Positions 1-6,437 of a stretch of 8,587 nucleotides of DNA are shown in pieces. The position numbers and the translations under genes were made by a program. The stretch comes from Tannerella sp. (GTDB lineage: Bacteria; Bacteroidota; Bacteroidia; Bacteroidales; Tannerellaceae), in the NCBI GenBank assembly GCA_031289515.1, contig JAITPH010000022.1:1-8587 (forward strand), given 5' to 3'. A model generated the notes under the pieces. It was not told where the DNA came from and did not search any database. It saw only the letters and a list, made by a program, of their open reading frames with translations. Numbering within the stretch: position 1 is the stretch's first letter; every line of letters starts with the position of its first letter.

Positions 1-28
1 TGACGCCTTTTCGTCATTATTCTTTTTT
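1..28 (+). terminator. Possible rho-independent terminator of a convergent plus-strand gene lying left of the window
   Basis: Bases 1-5 (TGACG) and 12-16 (CGTCA) form a perfect 5-bp inverted repeat around a 6-base loop, and are followed by a T-rich run (17-28, six consecutive Ts at 23-28). Read on the plus strand this is the order hairpin then T-tract. The left arm begins exactly at the window edge, so the stem may be longer. If real, it would end a plus-strand gene converging on nadE. It does not work as a terminator for nadE, because in that direction the tract precedes the hairpin. The stem is short, so confidence is low. Confidence 0.3.
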
Positions 29-109
29 GCTATACCTGTTCGGTTGTGTTCCCGCAATGACGTGAACGGTCTCCGGCATATTCGTAAAGTCTGCATAAGC
101 GCTATCAAT

Positions 110-2035
110 TTATTTGATATTTTCGAGCCATTCTGCGGATGATGCGTCGCTGGGCATTCGCCAGTCGCAGCGGGGCGACAAACTGATGGAGCCTACTTTC
201 GGGCCGTCGGGCAGGCAACTGCGTTTGAATTGCTGCGCGAAGAATCGTTTCAGGAATACTTGAAGCCATTTCCCGATCGTTCCGTTATCGTATTTGCCGT
301 CAAACGCCTTTTCGGCGAGGAACAGAATCTTTTGAGGCGCAGCGCCGAATCTGATGAAATGATAGAGGAAGAAGTCATGCAGTTCATAGGGACCGACGAT
401 GTCCTCGGTTTTCTGCCGGATATTGCCGTTTTCGTCGGCAGGCGTCAGTTCGGGGCTGACAGGCGTGGCGACAATATCGAGCAACGTGTCTTTCGACGCC
501 TGATCCGGCTGATTCGAAGCCGTCCATTCGACGAGGTAGCGCACGAGCGTTTTGGGAATACCGGCATTTACGCCGTACATCGAAATATGGTCGCCGTTGT
601 AAGTCGCCCAGCCGAGAGCAAGCTCCGACAGGTCGCCCGTGCCGATCACTATTCCGCCGGTCATGTTTGCGATGTCCATAAGAATCTGGGTGCGCTCGCG
701 TGCCTGAACATTCTCGAAAGTGACGTCCGCCGTGACGCCGTCGTGACCGATGTCGCTGAAATGCCGTATGCAAGCCTCTTTTATCGGAATCTCGCGGAAC
801 GCGACGCCAAGCGAACGTATCAGTCTGACGGCATTTTGATACGTGCGATCCGTAGTGCCGAATCCGGGCATCGTGACGCCGATAATATTTTCGCGCCGCA
901 GCTTCAGTTTGTCAAAAGCGTGAACGGCGACCATCAGCGCAAGCGTGGAATCCAGTCCGCCCGAAACGCCTATTACGGCAGACTTGGCGTTGATGTGCGC
1001 AAGTCGCTTGACCAGTCCGTTTGTCTGGATGTTTATTATTTCTTCGCACCGTTCTTTCAGCGCGCTGTCGTGCGACGGCACAAACGGATGGGGGTTGATT
1101 TTCCGGCTGAAAGCGCCCCTGTATTCCGGCAATTCAAAGGAGATGCGTCTGACGCGGCTCTCGCCGATCAGTTCCGCCGACTGGGCGAAACTCGTGTTTG
1201 CAAGTCTGTCGTGACGCAGATAATCGACGTCGATATCGTTGACGGTCATTTTTTCTTCGATGCCGAAGCGTTCCGTTTCGCCGATGATGTAACCGTTTTC
1301 GGCGATAAAACCCTTGCCGGCAAAAACGACGTCGGTCGTGGATTCGCCAAACCCGCAGGACGAATACGCATATCCGGCAATGCAACGCGCGGACTGCTGT
1401 TCGATCAGCGATTTCAGGTAGTCGTTCTTGCCGATTATTTCATTGCTTGCCGAGAGGTTGAGGATGATATTTGCGCCGTGCAGAGCCAGCAGCGAACTTG
1501 GGGGTACGGTCGTCCACAAGTCTTCGCAAATCTCGATGCCGACGGCGACGTTTTTTCTGTTTTCGGCAACAAAAATCAGGTCTGCGCCCGCCGGATAGCT
1601 TTCCGCGCCGATTTGCACGCTGTCGCCGTTCAGCCGGTTTGCGGAAGCAAACCATCGCATTTCCTGAAATTCGTTATAATTCGGAATATATGTTTTCGGG
1701 ACTGCGCCGAGAATCTTTCCTTTCTGAAAAATCACGGCAGTATTGAAGAGCTTGTCCTCTGCAACAACCGGAAAGCCGACGACGCAAAGCAAGTTCAAAT
1801 CCCTGACGCCGTCGACGAGTTGAAGCAGCGCCGTCTCAGCCTCGTTCAGCAGCGATTGTTGCGCGAACAAATCCATGCAGGTATAACCCGTGACGGACAA
1901 TTCCGGAAATACGATAATCTGAACGCCCTCGCGTTCCGCTTTACGCAAAAGGCATTCAATCTTCGTCACATTCTCTTTGCACGAAGCCACATCCAAAACA
2001 GGCGAAGCCGCCGCTACTTTCACAAAACCATTCAT
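110..2035 (-). CDS. nadE: Glutamine-dependent NAD+ synthetase
   Basis: This enzyme makes NAD+ from deamido-NAD+ with ATP and glutamine-derived ammonia, the last step of NAD biosynthesis, in the cytoplasm. The 641 residues match the long two-domain form of the family. Residues about 4-290 are a nitrilase-fold glutaminase. Its Glu-Lys-Cys triad can be read as E45 (in FPEL), K114 (in VPKTYIPN) and C170 (in GIEICEDLW). Residues about 320-640 are the synthetase domain, with the pyrophosphate-binding P-loop SGGLDS at 358-363 and the motif GTGDLSELALGW near 465-476. No residue expected of an active enzyme is obviously missing. The ATG start is the natural one: it begins the glutaminase beta-strand (VKVAAASP) and lies 12 bases after the stop of the upstream ATPase gene. 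No TAnnTTTG element lies in those 12 bases, so nadE is probably transcribed together with the upstream gene or from a promoter inside it. The coding strand is visibly richer in G+C than the membrane regulator further upstream. Confidence 0.98.
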   Translation of the reverse strand: MNGFVKVAAASPVLDVASCKENVTKIECLLRKAEREGVQIIVFPELSVTGYTCMDLFAQQSLLNEAETALLQLVDGVRDLNLLCVVGFPVVAEDKLFNTAVIFQKGKILGAVPKTYIPNYNEFQEMRWFASANRLNGDSVQIGAESYPAGADLIFVAENRKNVAVGIEICEDLWTTVPPSSLLALHGANIILNLSASNEIIGKNDYLKSLIEQQSARCIAGYAYSSCGFGESTTDVVFAGKGFIAENGYIIGETERFGIEEKMTVNDIDVDYLRHDRLANTSFAQSAELIGESRVRRISFELPEYRGAFSRKINPHPFVPSHDSALKERCEEIINIQTNGLVKRLAHINAKSAVIGVSGGLDSTLALMVAVHAFDKLKLRRENIIGVTMPGFGTTDRTYQNAVRLIRSLGVAFREIPIKEACIRHFSDIGHDGVTADVTFENVQARERTQILMDIANMTGGIVIGTGDLSELALGWATYNGDHISMYGVNAGIPKTLVRYLVEWTASNQPDQASKDTLLDIVATPVSPELTPADENGNIRQKTEDIVGPYELHDFFLYHFIRFGAAPQKILFLAEKAFDGKYDNGTIGKWLQVFLKRFFAQQFKRSCLPDGPKVGSISLSPRCDWRMPSDASSAEWLENIK

Positions 2036-2047
2036 ATAATTATAGTG

Positions 2048-3607
2048 TTACCGGTTTATCGTTTCCATTCTGCAACCGATGTCTTTTCCCGAAAAGGCTA
2101 CTCCCAGCAGTATCACTTTGCCGGTATACCGATTGTAATACCGGCGGTCGTGTATCTGCGCCATGGCTTCGTCGAGCAGGATTTCGGTTTTCTTTTCGGC
2201 ATGATATTTCAGTTCGGCTACTACCGTCAGACCGGGTTGTTCCCATACTGCGTCTGCGCGTCCGCGGTTGTTCGGCTTTTCGCCCTGTATCCTGAAGCCA
2301 AGCAACCGCATCCATATCAGCATTATTGTATGATAGTAATGCTCGCAACCGATTTGCAGTTCGTATGGAACTGTCGCTATCGTCGTTTCGAGGCAGTTTG
2401 CGAAGCCGTTTTCATCGCCTTCACGAAGACGCTGCTCCATTTCTTCCCGCAGACTGTCGACATCTTCTCCGGGATATTTGCCGTAAACGGACAGTAAATT
2501 AGTCATTAAAGCCTCGTTCACTTCTTCGTTGGGAACGCCGAGCGTATATTTACTCTTGTTTCGACTAATCTCAACGCTTTTTATTGTCAGATAGCCGGTT
2601 TGAAAGAGCAGAGGTATTTCGTTCAACGTTTGCGGGTCATAGCCGCCTTTCAACAAGTCGCTGTCAACAGTTATCTGTTCGAGCACGACGCTTGTCCGCT
2701 CGCGCCGTTGAAGAATATCTATCAGGAAGGTCGGCGTTCCGGTATTGAACCAGTAACTTGAAAAATCCTGCTTGTCGAACAGCAACAGCGTGGAGAACGG
2801 ATTGTAAACCGACGTCTTTCCGTCCCATGAATAGCCGTCGTACCAGTTACGGATGTCTTCCAGCAGGTCTTTCCGCGTTTCTTCCAAAATGGAAGCCATA
2901 TCATCGATATAATCCGGGAAATAATATTCCAGTTCCTCCTGCGTATAACCGCACAACGAAGCATAGTTTTTGTCCAGCGTGATGTCATTCGGGTTATTCA
3001 GCGCCGAAAATACCGACAGTCCCGAAAACTTCGAGACCCCGGTCAGGAAGATAAACCGCAGATAGTCGTCAGCGCCCTTCATCACCTGATAGAAGTCGTG
3101 GACGGCTGTCCGGATGCCGTCCAAATGAGCGTCAAACAGATGAGCGGTGACCGGCTTGTCGTATTCGTCTATCAGGACGACAACCTTTTCGCCGGTCTTT
3201 TCACGGAGAAGCCGGATTAATTCGTCAAAACGGTCGGGCGCGGATGCTGTGGTCAACGACACGTCATACTGTTTTGCAACAGTCTGCAAATAACTGCACA
3301 AACTTACTTTCATCTCCTCCAACGTAGAATGAGTGATTCGCGTCCAGTCTATCCTGATGACCGGACACTGCCGCGACCAGTCCCATTTGTCGTAGATATA
3401 AATCCCTTCAAACAAGTGCTTGTTGCCACGGAAAAGCTCATCCATAGTACTTACCAACAGCGATTTTCCGAAACGGCGCGGACGGGAAAGAAATACTATC
3501 CTGCTATCGGTAACCAACCGGTATATATCCTGCGTTTTGTCTACATATAATAGATTATCGCTACGCAGGATTTCAAATGACTGTGTTCCTATCGGTAAAT
3601 GTTTCAT
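2048..3607 (-). CDS. AAA-like ATPase fused to a PD-(D/E)XK nuclease-type domain (AAA-ATPase_like / DUF1703 family)
   Basis: The product has 519 residues. The N-terminus, MKHLPIGTQSFEILR followed by LLYVDKT, is characteristic of the AAA-ATPase_like family, which occurs in many copies in gut Bacteroidota and Firmicutes. The Walker A-like loop is RPRRFGKSL at 42-50 and Walker B is VVLIDEYDKPV at 143-153. A sensor-like strand, FIFLTGVSKFS, lies at 186-196. The C-terminal domain (about 400-519) carries a PD-(D/E)XK pattern: E422, D452 (in RGRADAVW), and E465/K467 (in VVAELKY). Both halves therefore look catalytically intact. The family's biological role is not established; proposals include mobile-element or defence functions, and I do not choose between them. 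A GTG at 3628 in the same frame would add seven residues, but it lies at or upstream of the predicted transcription start. The ATG at 3607 also begins the conserved family motif, so I use it. The gene is followed 12 bases later by nadE. There is no signal peptide or membrane segment, so the protein should be cytoplasmic. Confidence 0.93.
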   Translation of the reverse strand: MKHLPIGTQSFEILRSDNLLYVDKTQDIYRLVTDSRIVFLSRPRRFGKSLLVSTMDELFRGNKHLFEGIYIYDKWDWSRQCPVIRIDWTRITHSTLEEMKVSLCSYLQTVAKQYDVSLTTASAPDRFDELIRLLREKTGEKVVVLIDEYDKPVTAHLFDAHLDGIRTAVHDFYQVMKGADDYLRFIFLTGVSKFSGLSVFSALNNPNDITLDKNYASLCGYTQEELEYYFPDYIDDMASILEETRKDLLEDIRNWYDGYSWDGKTSVYNPFSTLLLFDKQDFSSYWFNTGTPTFLIDILQRRERTSVVLEQITVDSDLLKGGYDPQTLNEIPLLFQTGYLTIKSVEISRNKSKYTLGVPNEEVNEALMTNLLSVYGKYPGEDVDSLREEMEQRLREGDENGFANCLETTIATVPYELQIGCEHYYHTIMLIWMRLLGFRIQGEKPNNRGRADAVWEQPGLTVVAELKYHAEKKTEILLDEAMAQIHDRRYYNRYTGKVILLGVAFSGKDIGCRMETINR

Positions 3608-3627
3608 AACTTCAAATTTATTTGGCA

Positions 3628-3635
3628 CAAATATA
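3628..3635 (-). promoter_or_regulatory. Bacteroidota -7 promoter element for the ATPase/nuclease gene
   Basis: Read on the minus strand, these bases are TATATTTG, a perfect match to the Bacteroidota -7 consensus TAnnTTTG. The expected transcription start, about four bases downstream, gives a leader of roughly 17 bases before the ATG at 3607. No TTTG sits at the usual 19-20 base distance upstream, so the -33 box is poor. This element also argues against the GTG start at 3628. Confidence 0.5.
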
Positions 3636-3679
3636 CGACTTTTTTCTTGTAAACCGCTTCACTGTATGACAAGAAATAT

Positions 3680-3697
3680 TTTTTGATAATTCAAAAA
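3680..3697 (-). terminator. Weak A+T-only hairpin between the regulator gene and the ATPase gene
   Basis: A perfect 7-bp inverted repeat (3680-3686 and 3691-3697) encloses a 4-base loop. On the minus strand it is followed by the T-rich stretch TATTTC. It is the only hairpin I see in the 183-base gap (3608-3790) and could contribute to termination of the regulator transcript. The stem is almost pure A/T and therefore unstable, so it may be chance in A+T-rich spacer DNA. Confidence 0.2.
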
Positions 3698-3790
3698 TCA
3701 TAATAATCATTTTAATCCCCTAAAATCACAGTTCAGACTTTACTCTCAACCTTTGGCTTTGACGCGGATGAAAGTTTTTTTCGATAAGAA

Positions 3791-6370
3791 TCAGGAAATT
3801 ATCTGCTCGAATGAAAATTTGAATTGAGCGGAGAACAGGTTTATGTATTCCTTGACGAATGCGTTGTACGCCGCTTTGGCTAATCCGTTCTTACCCATTT
3901 TTACCAACGACTTGCATTTCAGCTTCAATGCTTCTTCATTCAGTATATCGTGGATTAAGATGGCGTCGGCAAGGTATACATTTTCCTGCGGCGCAAGCAA
4001 TAAATCTTTGCCGGAACTTATGTCTAAAAGAATATTTATCAGGTCGTTAGCAAAGTCGGCTTTAAACGAATCGACCCAATCTATCTGGAGGTTAGGCAAC
4101 ATCTCGCCATAAGATACGATGCCGACAAGTTTCATGATGTTATCGCGCGTCAGGTTGGTATTATTCTTGAATTGCCGCATCAATGCAAGAGCCTCGCAAT
4201 AATCGCAATATATGTCGTCGCCGAACTTCACAATCAAATATGAGCTGTGGTTTTCGATATTTATGACGCCTATCTGTTCAAAAATATGACGTAATTTGTT
4301 TAGTGTTACTCCTTTGTTGTTACGAGCGCTGTCTTCGCTCTTGTCGAGCCAAAGCGTGTCTTTCAGTTTACGCGACGATATTCCCTTGCTGCCGTCTTTC
4401 ATGGTATTGAGCAAAACCAGAATAAACAGATGCTTTGCCAACGGCGAAAATGCTCCCGTAATGTCTTTGCCCTCTTTATCCCTCACCTGAAAGCCTCCAA
4501 ACAGGTAGAAAGCCTGCTTCTGAACACGTTTTGCTGCACGTTTGATAAATTCTTTCTGAACTTTTTTGATTTCAGGCATTTCGGTAATCGCTTCGACGGT
4601 TACTTCAGTTACTTCTCCGTTTCTTCTGCGGCGGATGAAAACAACGGTTACAATCATAGCAACTAAAATAAAAAGTCCCAGATACGTTATGACGCTGTAA
4701 TCCGTCTTCTTAAAGCTCTTGGCAATAGTCGATTCGGCAATAGGCGGATACGAAAGCGAGTAGATGGAGACGGTAGCGGTCGAATCGGCTGTCTCTGCCG
4801 AATATGTGATAGTCCACAATTCGTTTGTCTCTTCGTTGAGAAACAGGTCGGCATACGAGGAAATGTCGCGGAACAGGTATGGAATGTTATCCGAAACGAT
4901 TTCAAAAACAGACTTTTCCAGCGAAAATTTTGCGAGTGAGAGCGACGTGTTGTATTGCTGTTGCGGAAAGCAGAGGGCATAAAAACATTTGTTCAGGGTA
5001 TCAACGACCATCGAATTGGCGACCACAAAATGGTTTTTCTGCGGCTCCAGTTCCCAAATCTTTTTCGACTTCAAATCGCGAATGTCTACCATGTGCAAAT
5101 CGTAGTAATTATGCGGCGTCAGCTCTTGTTGTCCGGTCTCGCTGCCGTAACCGCCAAAAATCAGGAACGTGTGCCGGTCGATCATTCCAAGCCCGCTCAG
5201 ATAACGCGGCTGAATCTTTTCGTCCTTGTATTGCAATTCTTCCCAGATATCATTCTCAAACGAATATTTGTTTATGATGTCCTTGTAACGATGATGTCCG
5301 TAGCCGCCAAAAGTGTAAAGGCAGCTGTCGTAATCGGAGATTAGCTTGTTGTGATGCCAGAAGTCGAGGGCTGATTCCTCATTTGACGTGTTTGTCCATT
5401 TTTTGCTTATCGTGTCGAAGACGGCAATATCCTTTCCGTTGGGTACTTCGAGGCAATACGAATACAACAGATTATCAATGTGATTATAAACCATTTGATT
5501 CGCAAACGAACTGTGAATAACTCCCGACGATTGCAGTGTCCGAACAATTTTTCCTGTCCGGGTGTCGAAAAAGCGGGTATTCCTTTTGTCGGCTATTACA
5601 ATATGCTTTTCTTCAGGGTTATATGCTATCTGCGGATTCTTCAGGGTGTTAAATTCCAGCCTTTTTTTCCAGTGTGCATGGGCATCGACTAACCATGTAG
5701 GATTTTCGGCTTTCGCAAAGCGATTCCTCAATTCATCGTAAACGCCGTCGGCGGCATGACCCCACAATGGCCAGAAATAGAGCGTTTCGCCCTTGGGAGA
5801 GCCTATTTTGATGTCCTTGACAATAATTCTCGGAACGTCGCTCGTCTGGAATTGCGGGAAATTGCATCGCCCGAAAATGATATAAATATCCCGGAAGTCT
5901 TTGATATAAGGTATTTTAGGCGAGAATTTAATGCTGTCTATCGAAATGTCGAGCCGGTTATTTTTGATGTCTACCAGAATCGAGAACGGAAGAAACAGGT
6001 CATTGTCTCTTTTGATATTACTTAACAAACATTCCGCCAGCACTTTACCTTCCGAATTTACGACCGTGAGATTGGTTATATTTATCAGAAAGTCAATGTG
6101 TTGGTCGTTTGTGCCGATGATACGAAAAATATATCCGAAATTGTATTCCGGCAAAGCATTGTAACACATATCGAAGGAGAGCGAAAAGCCCTCCTGAAAA
6201 GAAAATGCTTTCGCAGGAGTCAGGTTTAGACTTGTACGTTTCTCCTGTACGGTCTCGAAGGAATTAAATTCGAGACCATACCTCAAATCCTGCGCAGTAA
6301 CGGTATCAGACAACGTCAGGCTTAAAACGATGATTCCTGCAACAATAATATTGCTTAGTAACTTTTTCAT
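3791..6370 (-). CDS. Membrane-anchored regulator: LamG-like and kelch sensor, one transmembrane helix, cytoplasmic SARP-like winged-helix domain
   Basis: The product has 859 residues. A Sec signal peptide occupies about 1-26 (basic MKK, hydrophobic core, cleavage near TVTA/QD). Residues about 30-195 are beta-rich and look like a concanavalin/LamG fold. Residues about 240-550 form a probable beta-propeller with two clear kelch repeats: GG pairs at 355-356 and 406-407 with partner tryptophans at 376 and 439. A single transmembrane helix lies at about 560-580 and is followed by RRRRN, so the C-terminus should be cytoplasmic. After a basic linker, residues about 621-715 follow the OmpR/SARP winged-helix pattern: LFGGFQVRD, then FSPLAKHLFILVLL, SSRKLKDTLW and NKGVTLNKLRHIFEQIG. 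A helical tail to 859 recalls the bacterial transcriptional activation domain of SARP proteins. The likely role (inference) is to sense a ligand outside the cytoplasm and regulate transcription. The ATG at 6370 is chosen because it begins the signal peptide; a TTG nine codons upstream lies inside the promoter. By eye the gene is more A+T-rich than nadE. Homology-based annotation might label it only a kelch or galactose-oxidase-like protein. Confidence 0.85.
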   Translation of the reverse strand: MKKLLSNIIVAGIIVLSLTLSDTVTAQDLRYGLEFNSFETVQEKRTSLNLTPAKAFSFQEGFSLSFDMCYNALPEYNFGYIFRIIGTNDQHIDFLINITNLTVVNSEGKVLAECLLSNIKRDNDLFLPFSILVDIKNNRLDISIDSIKFSPKIPYIKDFRDIYIIFGRCNFPQFQTSDVPRIIVKDIKIGSPKGETLYFWPLWGHAADGVYDELRNRFAKAENPTWLVDAHAHWKKRLEFNTLKNPQIAYNPEEKHIVIADKRNTRFFDTRTGKIVRTLQSSGVIHSSFANQMVYNHIDNLLYSYCLEVPNGKDIAVFDTISKKWTNTSNEESALDFWHHNKLISDYDSCLYTFGGYGHHRYKDIINKYSFENDIWEELQYKDEKIQPRYLSGLGMIDRHTFLIFGGYGSETGQQELTPHNYYDLHMVDIRDLKSKKIWELEPQKNHFVVANSMVVDTLNKCFYALCFPQQQYNTSLSLAKFSLEKSVFEIVSDNIPYLFRDISSYADLFLNEETNELWTITYSAETADSTATVSIYSLSYPPIAESTIAKSFKKTDYSVITYLGLFILVAMIVTVVFIRRRRNGEVTEVTVEAITEMPEIKKVQKEFIKRAAKRVQKQAFYLFGGFQVRDKEGKDITGAFSPLAKHLFILVLLNTMKDGSKGISSRKLKDTLWLDKSEDSARNNKGVTLNKLRHIFEQIGVINIENHSSYLIVKFGDDIYCDYCEALALMRQFKNNTNLTRDNIMKLVGIVSYGEMLPNLQIDWVDSFKADFANDLINILLDISSGKDLLLAPQENVYLADAILIHDILNEEALKLKCKSLVKMGKNGLAKAAYNAFVKEYINLFSAQFKFSFEQIIS

Positions 6371-6375
6371 GCGTG

Positions 6376-6406
6376 CAAAGGTAGTAAAAAATAACAACCA
6401 AGCAAA
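6376..6406 (-). promoter_or_regulatory. Bacteroidota promoter for the membrane regulator, abutting its start codon
   Basis: On the minus strand a TTTG (-33 box, 6406-6403) is followed after 19 bases by TACCTTTG (-7 box, 6383-6376), a full match to TTTG-N19/20-TAnnTTTG. Only five bases (CACGC) separate the -7 box from the ATG at 6370. The transcript should therefore start at or within about two bases of the start codon. The promoter occupies most of the 67-base gap after the GH97 gene, so the regulator has its own transcription start. Confidence 0.8.
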
Positions 6407-6437
6407 TATGTACTAATAATATATATGTAGAATTAGT

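Noticed and set aside
1..96. A minus-strand frame open from an ATG at 96 (or at 17) to the left edge
   Set aside because: It is at most 32 codons, its residues are not recognisable, no promoter or ribosome site is visible, and it overlaps the terminator-like hairpin. It cannot be supported from this window.
230..2497. A 755-codon open frame on the plus strand
   Set aside because: It is antisense to nadE and runs across the junction into the ATPase gene. Its translation is rich in Arg, Phe, Val and His with no recognisable domain, and both minus-strand genes have full family motifs. It is a shadow of their codon bias.
3608..3628. GTG start adding seven residues to the ATPase/nuclease
   Set aside because: The GTG overlaps the predicted -7 box, so it would lie at or before the transcription start. 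The family's conserved N-terminus begins at the ATG at 3607.
4480..4510. A third kelch-like GG motif (LFGGFQV) in the membrane regulator
   Set aside because: It lies after the transmembrane helix and matches the first strand of the SARP-like winged-helix region. It is not part of the propeller.
4700..5700. Reading the kelch region as a galactose oxidase or other enzyme
   Set aside because: Only the generic kelch repeat pattern is visible. No copper-site residues can be assigned, and the architecture is that of a sensor.
6371..6397. Upstream TTG start adding nine residues to the membrane regulator
   Set aside because: Those codons overlap the -7 promoter box and would place residues before the basic MKK start of the signal peptide.
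6412..6437. Inverted repeat ACTAAT/ATTAGT just after the GH97 stop codon as a terminator
   Set aside because: The stem is six mostly A/T pairs around a 14-base loop and has no T-tract, so it is easily expected by chance in this A+T-rich spacer.
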